Under the pieces are notes generated by a model, which made no database searches, had not been told where the DNA came from, and saw only the letters and a list, made by a program, of their open reading frames with translations. 64,000 nucleotides of DNA from Verrucomicrobiia bacterium (lineage in GTDB: Bacteria > Verrucomicrobiota > Verrucomicrobiia > Limisphaerales > JADLHS01): contig JAHCLO010000007.1 of the NCBI GenBank assembly GCA_026125285.1, forward strand, positions 62,001 to 126,000. The letters run 5' to 3'. Below are positions 18,394 to 27,565 of the stretch, one piece after another. A program made the position numbers and the translations under genes. Positions within the stretch are counted from its first letter, which is position 1; each line of letters starts with the position of its first letter.

Positions 18394-19326
18394 TCATAAA
18401 GTGGTTGGAATGTGGATGTCCTTTGGTGTTTGGGTTTTGGATTTTGGTGGTTTCCCATAGAACACCTTCCACAACACCAACCCGTGTGCCGGCGCCGTCA
18501 TGCCCGCCACGCGGCGGTCGCGTTTGGCCAGCATGTTTCTGACTTCGCTCGCCGGGAATTTTCCCAGCCCGACCTGCACGAGCGTTCCGACAATCCCGCG
18601 GCACATCTTGTAAAGAAAGCCATCGCCTTCGATGAAGAATGTGAACAACGGCCCGTGCTTCTTCACGTCGCACCGGGCCAACGTGCGCACGGTGGATTCC
18701 TTCGCATAACCCGGATTCGCCGCCAACGATTGGAAATCATGCTTACCCACGAACAGCGGGGCCGCGGCCCGGATCGCTTTCACATCCAGCTTGCGCGGCA
18801 CATGCCACGCCGTGCGCCGAAGCAGAGGATTCATCGCCGGATGATTCCAGACGAAGTAACGATACTGCTTTGCCTTCGCGTCGAAGCGGGCGTGAAACTT
18901 CGCCGGCGCACGCGCTGCGGCGAGAACGCGAATGTCTTCCGGCAGGTGCGCATTGATCGCGAGCGCCAGTTTGCGCACGGACATGTTGAACTCAGCGCGG
19001 GGAACCTCGAAGTGCGCCACCATGCCCAACGCGTGGACGCCGGTGTCCGTGCGACTGGAGCCATGGAGGCGCGGTTGGACGGGAAACAATTCTGCCAGCG
19101 CCGTTTCGATCTTTTCCTGCACGCCGGTGCCGATTTTCTGGACCTGCCATCCTTCATAGGCCGTGCCGTCGTAGGCAATCGTGAGTTTGAGTTTGACCAC
19201 GTGCCGAGCGTACTCGGACACCGCCCGCGGATAAATGTTCATTTCAGCTTCTGGGAATGAATCGGCGCCTGAGCCTGCCCGAACGTGCGCCGTCACAGCC
19301 ACTCGCCGGAAAAAATCTTTAGCCAT
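18394..19326 (-). CDS. truA: tRNA pseudouridine(38-40) synthase TruA
   Basis: TruA isomerises uridines 38-40 of the tRNA anticodon arm. The core begins VKLKLTIAYDGTAYEGWQVQ and the catalytic Asp is in SSRTDTGVHALGM; the later KQYRYFVWN and FLYKMCRGIVGTLVQVG motifs are family hallmarks. The ATG at 19326 has AGGAGG three bases upstream, but it adds about 42 residues not seen in most TruA proteins. ATG at 19242 or GTG at 19200, immediately before the conserved core, are alternatives. The C-terminal tail (PKSKTQTPKDIHIPTTL) is encoded by low-complexity DNA and may be a recent extension. Confidence 0.93.
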   Translation of the reverse strand: MAKDFFRRVAVTAHVRAGSGADSFPEAEMNIYPRAVSEYARHVVKLKLTIAYDGTAYEGWQVQKIGTGVQEKIETALAELFPVQPRLHGSSRTDTGVHALGMVAHFEVPRAEFNMSVRKLALAINAHLPEDIRVLAAARAPAKFHARFDAKAKQYRYFVWNHPAMNPLLRRTAWHVPRKLDVKAIRAAAPLFVGKHDFQSLAANPGYAKESTVRTLARCDVKKHGPLFTFFIEGDGFLYKMCRGIVGTLVQVGLGKFPASEVRNMLAKRDRRVAGMTAPAHGLVLWKVFYGKPPKSKTQTPKDIHIPTTL

Positions 19327-19495
19327 AAACCTCCTGTTGTCAGTCGTCTAGCGGCAACCCAGCGACATCTCCCGGATAAATGGTTTGATGCGTTTTGAAA
19401 AAATGCTTAAGGTTCACTCACCGTTTAACTCATCAAGGAGCGCGCGGCTTTGTTCGGTGCGTTCTCAACTACTTCGAAAGGAAACTACAAGCATA

Positions 19496-21217
19496 GTGTG
19501 CGGAATAGCAGGAATTGTCAGTCGTGATGAAGATGACTTGGGCGACCCACTTCAGCGGATGCTCAGAACCATGCACCATCGTGGTCCCGACGGTGCCGGG
19601 TATGTCATCGGAAACTCAATAGATCGGCAGGGACAGTTGGAGGCGTTGGACTTCAGCCACAAGCGCGGGCGGGCAGCCTTGGGCCATGTCCGCCTGGCCA
19701 TCACCGGCCAAGCTTCGGGGTTGCAGCCGTTTCAATCGCAGGATCGCCGCGTTAGCTTTCTGCACAACGGCGAGATTTATAACTATCAGCAACTATGGGC
19801 CGGCTTGGATACGGCCCACGGCGCGCCGCCAAGGAGTGACAGCGAGGTGGTCATGCGTTTGTTGGAGCGGCACTACGCTGGCGACCTCCAGGAGGCCGTA
19901 ACCCAGATCCTGCCCAGGTTGGATGGCGTGTATGCGCTGGCCATCTCGGATCAGAATCAAACCCTGGTGGTGCGCGACCGCATCGGCGTGCGGCAACTCT
20001 ATTACGCCATGAATGGCGACCGAGTCGCGTTCGCATCCGAGAAGAAACCGCTTTGGGAGTTGTTCGGGCGTGCGGCGGAGATCAATCGCATTCCGCCCGG
20101 ACACCTGTTGGCAATGGATGCACGCGGCTCAGAGATGCTTCAATTCTGGTCGCCGGAGCAGTTGCGCAATGAGCCAATGATAACCAATCGTGACAATGCG
20201 CTGGCGGCTTACGGACAGGCCATCCGTGCCGCCATTCACAAACGCATTCATGGGCGTGATCGGGTCGGAATCATTTTTTCCGGCGGAATTGACAGCGTGC
20301 TGGTGGCGTATTTGGTCAAGGAGGCGGGCGTGCCGTTCACGTGTTATACCGTGGGATGCGGCGAGGATGCGCCCGACTTGAAATGGGCGCGCGATGTCGC
20401 CCAGCGGCTCGGCTTCCCCTTGCAGGAAAAAGTGCTCACGCCGGCCGAAGTGGAAAGCCTCATTCCCGAAATCATCCGCGACATCGAGGATCACGGCTTG
20501 AACCAGGTGGAAGTGGCGGTGCCGATTTACATCGCGAACCGCCTCGCGCAGGAGGCGGGGGAGCGCGTTTTGTTGACGGGCCAGGGAGCGGACGAACTTT
20601 TCGGCGGCTACTCGTGGTATTCGCGCGTAGCAGCGGCCGAGGGCTATGACCGTTTCGTCGCGCGGTCCTGGGAGGACACCTGCCTGCTATATAAGGAATG
20701 TCTCGAACGCGAGGACAAGATCACCATGGCCCACAGCATGGAATTGCGCGTACCGTTTCTGGACCCGGAAGTGATTCGCGCCGCCTTTCGCATTGCACCG
20801 GAGTTGAAGGTCAACCAGGGCGAAGATCGTCTGGGCAAGCGGATTCACCGGGACCTCTGCCAGGCCATTGGCATTCCCGAGGACATCGCCTACCGGGTCA
20901 AGGAGGCCGCGCAGCACGGCGCCAACGTGCATGACACGCTGGGCGAACTGGCGCGAGAACGGGTGCCGAACGAGGCCGTGTTGCGGGCGGCGGGTTATGA
21001 TCCCGATCTGTCTGTGACCGAGAAACTGGGCAGCTCTTCACGCTACGGCTACCGTTACGGTGACGCGCAATTGTGGAAGCCCGACCCGCAAATGCAGTTC
21101 CTGCTGGATTCCCACGCGGCGCGCTTCGGGTTGTTGCCGCTGGACACTCTCCGCCACTGGGAGGAAGTAAACGAGCGCCTGACCGGCGAACTGGTTTTAA
21201 GTTCCACCGCGTCATGA
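19496..21217 (+). CDS. Asparagine-synthetase-like glutamine amidotransferase
   Basis: The start is GTG at 19496: the next codon is Cys, the N-terminal nucleophile of class II glutamine amidotransferases (CGIAGIVS), so longer frames from 19385 cannot be the active form. Domain order is Gln amidohydrolase (1-200, with RGPDGAG and LHNGEIYNY) and the ATP-pyrophosphatase synthetase domain (about 220-560, with PP-loop FSGGIDSVLVAYL and later GQGADELFGGYSWY). The family ATP-dependently amidates a carboxylate, normally Asp to Asn. The gene overlaps mpgS by ATGA and heads a mannosylglycerate operon, so it could act on another acid such as mannosylglycerate or an osmolyte peptide (inference). Confidence 0.88.
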   Translation: MCGIAGIVSRDEDDLGDPLQRMLRTMHHRGPDGAGYVIGNSIDRQGQLEALDFSHKRGRAALGHVRLAITGQASGLQPFQSQDRRVSFLHNGEIYNYQQLWAGLDTAHGAPPRSDSEVVMRLLERHYAGDLQEAVTQILPRLDGVYALAISDQNQTLVVRDRIGVRQLYYAMNGDRVAFASEKKPLWELFGRAAEINRIPPGHLLAMDARGSEMLQFWSPEQLRNEPMITNRDNALAAYGQAIRAAIHKRIHGRDRVGIIFSGGIDSVLVAYLVKEAGVPFTCYTVGCGEDAPDLKWARDVAQRLGFPLQEKVLTPAEVESLIPEIIRDIEDHGLNQVEVAVPIYIANRLAQEAGERVLLTGQGADELFGGYSWYSRVAAAEGYDRFVARSWEDTCLLYKECLEREDKITMAHSMELRVPFLDPEVIRAAFRIAPELKVNQGEDRLGKRIHRDLCQAIGIPEDIAYRVKEAAQHGANVHDTLGELARERVPNEAVLRAAGYDPDLSVTEKLGSSSRYGYRYGDAQLWKPDPQMQFLLDSHAARFGLLPLDTLRHWEEVNERLTGELVLSSTAS

Positions 21218-22413
21218 GAATCGAACGCCCCAAGGAAATCGAGCGGTTTGGCGCCATCCGTTTCGGCGAGCTGCAGCGCATCTTTGAATTGGATTCAGGC
21301 CCGGGCAACGGCGATTCCCCGGTGGTCAACTCCGCCATCATGCAGGTGGGTTCGCAGGCGCTGGCCGAGGTGCAGAAGGACATGGCGATCATCGTCCCGG
21401 TGCGCAATGAACGCTTGAAACTGGTGGAAGGCGTGCTGTGCGGCATTCCGCACCCCTGCCTGATCATCGTCGTATCCAACAGCCCGCGCGATCCGGTGGA
21501 CCGGTTCGGCATGGAGCAGGATGCGTTACAGGAGTTCTGCACCTTCACGGGCAAACAGGCGGTCATTCTCCACCAGAAGGACCCCATCATCGCACGGGCG
21601 CTGGCGAAAGTCGGCTATCGTTCCGTGTTGGGCGAGGGCAGGCAGGTGCGCGACGGCAAGGCGGAAGGCATGCTGCTCGGCACACTGCTGGCCAGACTGG
21701 CCGGCAAAAAGTACGTCGGCTTCGTGGATGCGGACAATTATTTTCCGGGCGCGGTGGAGGAATACGTTCGCGTCTATTCTGCGGTGTTCGCCACGTGTGA
21801 ATCGCCCTACACGATGGTGCGGATCGCGTGGCACAGCAAACCCAAGATCGTGGAATCGAAACTCTTCTTCCGCAAGTGGGGCCGCACCACCACCCGCACC
21901 AACGAGTTTTTGAACCGGCTGCTCGCGCATTACACCGGCTACGATACGGACATCATCAAAACCGCCAACGCCGGGGAACATGCGATGACGATGGAACTCG
22001 CCATGGCGCTGGACTACTCGTCGGGTTATTCCATCGAGCCGTATCATATCATCAACCTGATCGAGCAATTCGGCGGCATCCACGAGAGCGAGGCCCTGCG
22101 CCAATTGCAGCATCGTATCGAAGTGTACCAGGTCGAGTCCCGCAATCCGCACCTGCATGAAGCCGGCGATGATTCGCACATTGATGATATGAGCTATCAG
22201 GCGATGCAGGTGATCTACCATTCGTCCGTCTGCCCCGACCGGCTCCGCAAGGATTTGCACCGGGTGATGGTGAGTAATGAATACTGCACACCGCACGCGA
22301 AGCCGCGCCGGCCGCGCTATTTCCCGCCACTGCAAACATTGGACTTCAATAAGTTCTCCGCGGCCATCGCCGACCATCCGCAGGCCAAACTCATCCTCGG
22401 AGGCAACTTATGA
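21214..22413 (+). CDS. mpgS: Mannosyl-3-phosphoglycerate synthase
   Basis: A 399-residue GT55-family enzyme. It transfers mannose from GDP-mannose to 3-phosphoglycerate, the first step of the two-step mannosylglycerate pathway. Recognisable are the MAIIVPVRNERLKLVEGVL nucleotide-sugar fold, GKAEGMLLGTLLA, the metal-binding FVDADNYFPGAVEEY and the late SSGYSIEPYHIINLIEQFG. Length fits the family. The start overlaps the amidotransferase stop (ATGA), and the stop overlaps the symporter start, so translation is coupled. Mannosylglycerate is a compatible solute tied to salt or heat stress. Confidence 0.95.
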   Translation: MRIERPKEIERFGAIRFGELQRIFELDSGPGNGDSPVVNSAIMQVGSQALAEVQKDMAIIVPVRNERLKLVEGVLCGIPHPCLIIVVSNSPRDPVDRFGMEQDALQEFCTFTGKQAVILHQKDPIIARALAKVGYRSVLGEGRQVRDGKAEGMLLGTLLARLAGKKYVGFVDADNYFPGAVEEYVRVYSAVFATCESPYTMVRIAWHSKPKIVESKLFFRKWGRTTTRTNEFLNRLLAHYTGYDTDIIKTANAGEHAMTMELAMALDYSSGYSIEPYHIINLIEQFGGIHESEALRQLQHRIEVYQVESRNPHLHEAGDDSHIDDMSYQAMQVIYHSSVCPDRLRKDLHRVMVSNEYCTPHAKPRRPRYFPPLQTLDFNKFSAAIADHPQAKLILGGNL

Positions 22414-24062
22414 ACGCTTTGGACTGGGCGGTCATCCTGGCGTATCTGGGGGGCATTGTGGGATTCGCCTGGTGGATTGGCCAGCGGCAGGTTTCGCAGG
22501 AGGACTACTATCTCGCCGGCAAGAAAGTCCCGTGGTGGCAGTCGGGCGTTTCCATTATGGCCACCCAACTCGGCGCAATCAGCTTCGTCTCCGCGCCCGC
22601 TTTCGTGGCGCTTGCCGAGGGCGGTGGTTTGAAGTGGCTCTGTTATGAATTCGGCGTGCCTCTTGGCCTCATCGTGGTAATCATGGTGTTGGCACCGGCA
22701 CTCAATCGCGCCCGGCATATCAGCATCTACGAATACCTGGAAGGCCGCTTCGACCGGCGCGTCCGCCTCGTGGTGAGTCTGCTATTTCAATTGGGCCGCG
22801 GCCTCGCCACCGCCGTCTCCATTCTGGCAGGCGGATTGATCCTCTCCACGGCCCTCTCCATCCCGACGAGCGTGGCGATCCTGGTCGTTGGCGCCGTTAC
22901 GTTGCTGTACGACGTGCTCGGCGGCATCCGGATCGTGATTCTGAGCGATGTCCTCCAGATGATCATCATCGTGGCGGGCATCTTGGTTTGCGGAGGTTAT
23001 GCGCTCCAAATGGTCGGCTGGGAACAAGCCTGGCAGGGCTTGAGCGCCGACCGCTTGAATATTTTGGACTTCGCACAAACCGGCGTGACGAAGGAGGGAC
23101 AATACTCCTTCTGGCCGATGGTCATTGGCGGAGCGTTTCTGTACGCCTCCTACTACGGATGCGACCAAAGCCAGGCCCAACGCCAGCTTGCAGTGGGAAC
23201 GTTGGGCGGGGTGCGCAAGGCCCTCCTGTTTAACGCGCTCGGACGGTTCCCAGTCGTACTGCTCTACTGCGTAATGGGCGTGATGGTCGGCGCCATCTTC
23301 CAAACGGCAGGCGGCTTGAGCCACGTGGCGGGCGCCGTCGGCATGGACAGCGCGGCAATTGGCGAAACATTGGCGCGCGACCCTGACCGGATGCTGCCGC
23401 TGTTCATTCTTTCCTACCTGCCGCACGGGGTGATCGGATTCCTGTTTGTCGCGATCATGTCGGCACTGATGTCGAGCCTGGACTCGGCCATCAACTCGTT
23501 GAGCGCGGCGACGATTCGCGACGTGTATGTGCCGTATATTCGACCGGATGCGGACGAGCGGCGGTTGCTGCGCGCCGCCAAAATCTGCACCGCCGGCTGG
23601 GGTGTGTTCTGCATCCTTGCGGCCCTGGCTTTCGCGAACTTCGGGGAATCCACGCGGCAAACGACCATCGTGCTCATCAACGCCGTGGGTAGCCTGCTCT
23701 ACGGTCCGATCCTTGCCGCGTTCCTGCTGGGGATTCTCACGAAGAGGGTCGGTGCGCAGGGCGTGCTGGTGGGTGTGGCGGTCGCCATTGGCACCAACAT
23801 TCTTGTCTGGCAACTGCTCCCGAACGTGTCCTGGCTCTGGTGGAATGTCATCGGATTCATCGTTACGGTCGCCGGCGCGTTGCTGGTCACGGCCGCCTCC
23901 CAGCTTGAAAGGCGGGCGGAAACTGACAGCGAACGTCAGCCCGCCGATCCGGCCGCGGGACGTTGGTGGGGCATCTCCGCCGGGGTGGGCGGGTATTTCG
24001 CCTTCGTCGTAGTCTTCTGCTTGTGGCTGCAAAACCAGGTGGCCGCTTCACCCGCGCTGTGA
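22410..24062 (+). CDS. Sodium:solute symporter (SSS family)
   Basis: A 550-residue polytopic inner-membrane transporter with about 13-14 hydrophobic helices. N-terminal WWIGQRQVSQEDYYLAGKKVPWW and MATQLGAISFVSAPAF are typical of the SSS (SLC5-like) family, which couples Na+ to uptake of sugars, amino acids or organic acids; the IMSALMSSLDSAINSLSAA segment is the conserved eighth-to-ninth helix region. It sits between synthase and phosphatase genes, overlapping mpgS by ATGA and mpgP by GTGA. The position suggests uptake of a compatible solute or pathway precursor; the substrate cannot be read from sequence. Confidence 0.9.
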   Translation: MNALDWAVILAYLGGIVGFAWWIGQRQVSQEDYYLAGKKVPWWQSGVSIMATQLGAISFVSAPAFVALAEGGGLKWLCYEFGVPLGLIVVIMVLAPALNRARHISIYEYLEGRFDRRVRLVVSLLFQLGRGLATAVSILAGGLILSTALSIPTSVAILVVGAVTLLYDVLGGIRIVILSDVLQMIIIVAGILVCGGYALQMVGWEQAWQGLSADRLNILDFAQTGVTKEGQYSFWPMVIGGAFLYASYYGCDQSQAQRQLAVGTLGGVRKALLFNALGRFPVVLLYCVMGVMVGAIFQTAGGLSHVAGAVGMDSAAIGETLARDPDRMLPLFILSYLPHGVIGFLFVAIMSALMSSLDSAINSLSAATIRDVYVPYIRPDADERRLLRAAKICTAGWGVFCILAALAFANFGESTRQTTIVLINAVGSLLYGPILAAFLLGILTKRVGAQGVLVGVAVAIGTNILVWQLLPNVSWLWWNVIGFIVTVAGALLVTAASQLERRAETDSERQPADPAAGRWWGISAGVGGYFAFVVVFCLWLQNQVAASPAL

Positions 24063-24970
24063 GCCTCCCACCATCGCCTCGGGTTCATCATCCGGCAGCT
24101 CGATACGTGGTCTTCACGGACCTGGACGGTACGCTGCTTGATCACCACACGTATTCATATGAGCAGGCACTCCCGGGACTCGAACTGCTCCGGCAACGCA
24201 ACATCCCGGTGGTGTTCTGTTCAGCCAAGACGCGGGCGGAGCAGGCGGTGTATCGTGACGCGCTCCAGCTTCACGATCCGTTCATCGTGGAGAACGGCGG
24301 CGCGGTCTTTGTGGAACGGGATTATTTCAAACGGCCTCACACTTCCACCCGATCCACCAATGGTTTTGATGTGTTGGAATTTGCCCGACCCTGCGCGGAG
24401 GTAAGGAAAATTCTGTCCATGGTCCGCGCCGAGTTGCAACTGTCGTTGAAAGGTTACGGCGACATGACCCTTCCGGAAATCGTCGAACTCACCGGCCTTG
24501 ATGAACGCTCTGCCGCACTGGCCGCGCGGCGGGAGTATGAAGAAACCGTTGTCACTCGGTTGTCTGACTCCGACCGCGAACGCTTTCGCGCGGCATTGGC
24601 CCGGCACGGGGTGATGATGACTGCGGGCGCAAGGTTCATCTCCATTTCCACAGCCAACGACAAAGGCCGCGCCACAAAGGCCTTGATCGAGATGTTCCGG
24701 CGGGAACGCGGCGAAATCGTCACCGTGGGCATCGGCGATAGTTGGAACGATGGGCCAATGCTCTCGGTGACTGATCTGGCGCTGCAAGTGCAACAACCCG
24801 GCGGCAACTGGGCGGACCTGCCGGTGAACGACATTCGCAAAATCAATGGCGTAGGCCCAAAAGGCTGGACGCTGGCGATGAGCCAGCTTTTGGAAGCCCA
24901 GCCGACAGGATGCGTGGCGGCCCCGGGAGCCGCTCTGGCGAAACCCAACTGCGGCACCTCCGAACGGTGA
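24059..24970 (+). CDS. mpgP: Mannosyl-3-phosphoglycerate phosphatase
   Basis: A 303-residue HAD-superfamily (type IIB) hydrolase, the second step of mannosylglycerate synthesis. Motif I is FTDLDGTLLDHHTY, motif II is FCSAKTRAEQ, and motifs III/IV are in KGRATKALIEMF and GIGDSWNDGPML. The start is GTG at 24059, overlapping the symporter stop by four bases (GTGA); this puts 15 residues before motif I. The Cys-containing tail after LLEAQPTG is probably disordered. A hairpin follows at 24989-25014. Confidence 0.93.
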   Translation: MSLPPSPRVHHPAARYVVFTDLDGTLLDHHTYSYEQALPGLELLRQRNIPVVFCSAKTRAEQAVYRDALQLHDPFIVENGGAVFVERDYFKRPHTSTRSTNGFDVLEFARPCAEVRKILSMVRAELQLSLKGYGDMTLPEIVELTGLDERSAALAARREYEETVVTRLSDSDRERFRAALARHGVMMTAGARFISISTANDKGRATKALIEMFRRERGEIVTVGIGDSWNDGPMLSVTDLALQVQQPGGNWADLPVNDIRKINGVGPKGWTLAMSQLLEAQPTGCVAAPGAALAKPNCGTSER

Positions 24971-24988
24971 AAGCACGCGCCGATTCCT

Positions 24989-25014
24989 GCGACTGGTCCA
25001 CTGGACACAGTCGC
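24989..25014. terminator. Hairpin between converging mpgP and GH63 genes
   Basis: GCGACTG (24989-24995) pairs with CAGTCGC (25008-25014), extended inside by GTCC/GGAC with a bulged A and a three-base loop. There is no T tract on either strand, so it may be a weak or Rho-assisted bidirectional terminator. Confidence 0.45.
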
Positions 25015-25028
25015 GCTCCTGGAAGTCC

Positions 25029-27074
25029 TCACGTCCGGCGCCGAGCGCCTTGCTGAATGCTCTCCAGCCAGCGCAAGTAGCTTTGAAAAAAGGGTCGGCA
25101 AGGCAACATGCGGGGCATGATCCGGCGCACCAACCCGCGATGTCGCCGCAGGCCGAAGAGAAAAGCTTCCCGTTCGTATCGGTCCATCCGCGAGTGGTCG
25201 GCTTGCGCCCAGATGAGTTGCACCGCGAGTTGCGTCTCCCGCAGCAAGGACTCTAGGCTCAACGGAGCTTTGCCTGACTTTCGGACAGCCGACTCGAGGG
25301 CGAGGGACGCCCGTTCAATGAGCAGCGGAATCCTTGAGATCGGATGCCAACTGAATTGTGACGGGCTCAAGTCCACGATCCAGACCCGGCCTTTCGGGCT
25401 TGTCACCCTTAGGAAGTAATGCAGGTCCGGCGTCCACCGGATTTCGCAACGGTATTTGAGGCTCTTGAAAACCCGTTCCCCGGCGACGCTCACCAGGTCG
25501 CAGACGCGCGGGTATTCCGGCCACGCCTTGCGCTTTTCCTGGATCAGCCGCTGGGTGATGTCGGCCACCTGCCGCAGCCGGCGGCGGATTTGCTTTTCGG
25601 GAATCGGCCCCAGCGCATCCAGCGGACGCTGTTGGATGGCTTCCAACACTTCATTGATGAAAACCGCCGGGACGGAGGTGATGTGGTCGGCAGTGAGCTT
25701 GACGCGGCGGTTTTGCGGATGGAGATAGAGGGTGCGCAATTCATCATCGCGCCGGGCTTCCTCTGGTGAAATCACCACCGACGACATGCGGAACTCCGGC
25801 GGCGGTTCCTTGGGTTTCATGATTTCCGTCAGCGTGCTCCACGAGAAATGCGATGCGCCCAGGCCCTGACCGTTGAGCGGGTCGTAGTACTCCCAATAAC
25901 CTTCCTTTTCGACGAGCTTGTGGCTCTTGTCCATGATCTTGGCGGCGATGTCGAAGTAACCGTAGTTCATCAGCCCCTGACTCAACAGCCAGTGGATGTT
26001 GATCCAGATCGAACCGCGCCAGTAACGATCACTGTCGAAATCCACCGTCTCGAACGACGTGCTCGGCACGCCGACGTGATAATAAAACTCGCGCCGGTCC
26101 ATGAGATGTTCCACCAGCGCCTCGGCCATGGCCGGAGTGGCGGCACCGGCATAAAGCGTAACCAACCCCCCGACGGTTCGAACGCGAATCTGTTGTCGGG
26201 CGCGCCGGTCAACGGAGTAGAAAAAACCATCACGCGCGCTCCAGCAGTGTCGGCCCAGCGCGCGTCGAGTTTGCGTGGCCCACGCAGCGAACCGTGCCTG
26301 GTCCCGGGGCTTGTTCAATACCCAGGCCAGGGTGGCAAGATCGTCGTTCGCCCTGGCCCAGATGGAATTGAACAGCACGTCGTCTATCAGACACGGCGAA
26401 CGCTTGACCATTTCGCGAGGATTCCAGCCCGTCTCACGGAAAATGCGAATCAATCCCCAGTAGAACTGGTAGTAATCCTGCGTCGGACGCTGTTCCGGCG
26501 GCACGCGCTTGGTGTCGGCGCGCGGCGGCGGTTCAAAACCGGGCGGCAGGTGGTGCTTGAGGAAGTGGTCCTTCACCCCGTCGAAACTGGGACTGTTGTC
26601 CATGCCGCTTTCCCACGGATGAACGATGGCCACCAGCCCGGTGTCCGCCGCGTCGCGCACACGCTTCAACCATTGATGAAACCGGACGATCTGCGGATAG
26701 GCTCGCTTCAGAAATGCTTTGTCGCCGGTCTTCTCAAACACAATCTTCGCGGCGGGTGCTACGAGCGGTGGTTGCGTGATGCCGGAATGGGGACCGCCCG
26801 TGCCCCAGTCAGTCTCATTCGGGCGATAACGACTGGTCTCCACCGCCGGGTTGAAGCGGACATGCGGAATCATGCCGTCGTCCAACTGGGCGTCGAACAG
26901 GGCGTTCAGTTCGCGCGCCGCGAGTTCGGGCCGCAACTCCGCGAGAATGATCGCATGAAAGCAGGCATCCCACAGCCACAGGTGGGGATATTGACCGGCT
27001 GATGGCGCGATGAAAGCCGGCGTACTATTGAAATCCAGAAGGTCCAAGGGAGAACGCATGGGGTAAGTTTGCAT
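25029..27074 (-). CDS. GH63-like glycoside hydrolase (mannosyl/glucosylglycerate hydrolase type)
   Basis: A 681-residue (alpha/alpha)6-barrel glycosidase. Motifs include QYPHLWLWDACFHAIILAEL, the acidic DDGMIPHVRFNP, ETDWGTGG, HPWESGMDNSPSFDGVKDHF and the late SDRYWRGSIWINIHWLL. Together these match GH63 members such as bacterial mannosylglycerate and glucosylglycerate hydrolases. It converges on mpgP, so it could degrade the osmolyte made by that operon (inference). The start is taken at ATG 27074; ATG 27059 or TTG 27092 are alternatives. The last 200 residues (after LPEEARR-like segment ISPEEARRDDE) form a separate C-terminal region I do not recognise. Confidence 0.8.
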   Translation of the reverse strand: MQTYPMRSPLDLLDFNSTPAFIAPSAGQYPHLWLWDACFHAIILAELRPELAARELNALFDAQLDDGMIPHVRFNPAVETSRYRPNETDWGTGGPHSGITQPPLVAPAAKIVFEKTGDKAFLKRAYPQIVRFHQWLKRVRDAADTGLVAIVHPWESGMDNSPSFDGVKDHFLKHHLPPGFEPPPRADTKRVPPEQRPTQDYYQFYWGLIRIFRETGWNPREMVKRSPCLIDDVLFNSIWARANDDLATLAWVLNKPRDQARFAAWATQTRRALGRHCWSARDGFFYSVDRRARQQIRVRTVGGLVTLYAGAATPAMAEALVEHLMDRREFYYHVGVPSTSFETVDFDSDRYWRGSIWINIHWLLSQGLMNYGYFDIAAKIMDKSHKLVEKEGYWEYYDPLNGQGLGASHFSWSTLTEIMKPKEPPPEFRMSSVVISPEEARRDDELRTLYLHPQNRRVKLTADHITSVPAVFINEVLEAIQQRPLDALGPIPEKQIRRRLRQVADITQRLIQEKRKAWPEYPRVCDLVSVAGERVFKSLKYRCEIRWTPDLHYFLRVTSPKGRVWIVDLSPSQFSWHPISRIPLLIERASLALESAVRKSGKAPLSLESLLRETQLAVQLIWAQADHSRMDRYEREAFLFGLRRHRGLVRRIMPRMLPCRPFFQSYLRWLESIQQGARRRT

Positions 27075-27149
27075 CCGAAGACCGGTTGGCAAGCGACAAA
27101 ATCCGGGCGGCTTGAATCCTCGATCCCGCCCCTGGATCGCCCAAAGAAC

Positions 27150-27563
27150 TCAATGGCTCATCGAATCCAGATAACTTTGCAGCAGAATTGCCGCCGCCGT
27201 CTTGTCCACCTTCTCTTTGCGCTTGTCGCGGCGGACATTGCCCTGGATGAGAAACCTCTGCGCCTGCACCGTGGTGAGCCGTTCATCAAGCGTTTTGATC
27301 GGTATCGTGAGAGCGTCTTTCAACACAGCCACGAACTCCTGCACCTTCAGCGCCGCCGGGCCGTAACTGCCGTCCATGTTGCGCGGCATCCCGATGAGGA
27401 TCAGCTCAATCTCCTTCTCTCTGAGAATCTGCTTGAGCCGCGTTAGAAGATCCGCAAACGGCTCGGCGGGAATGTATTCGAGCGGCGAGGCAATGACCTT
27501 CAGCTCATCGCTTACGGCGACGCCGACGCGTTTGGTTCCGTGATCAAGGGCGAGTATGCGCAT
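27150..27563 (-). CDS. ruvX: Putative pre-16S rRNA nuclease / Holliday junction resolvase RuvX (YqgF)
   Basis: The 137-residue RNase H-fold protein matches YqgF: N-terminal LALDHGTKRVGVAVSDE with catalytic Asp7, IGMPRNMDGSYGPAA in the middle, LDERLTTVQAQRFL and the C-terminal VDKTAAAILLQSYLD with its late Asp. It processes the 5' end of 16S rRNA and/or resolves Holliday junctions. The start codon lies two bases after the stop of the GNAT toxin-like gene. A second ruvX 5' end lies 900 bases upstream at 28465-28506 beyond the toxin-antitoxin genes, so this copy may have received its first codons by recombination. Confidence 0.93.
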   Translation of the reverse strand: MRILALDHGTKRVGVAVSDELKVIASPLEYIPAEPFADLLTRLKQILREKEIELILIGMPRNMDGSYGPAALKVQEFVAVLKDALTIPIKTLDERLTTVQAQRFLIQGNVRRDKRKEKVDKTAAAILLQSYLDSMSH

Positions 27564-27565
27564 GG

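Noticed and set aside
18302..18460. A/C- and T/G-rich low-complexity stretches around the truA end
   Set aside because: They look like simple-sequence drift; no hairpin, gene or defined repeat unit could be supported.
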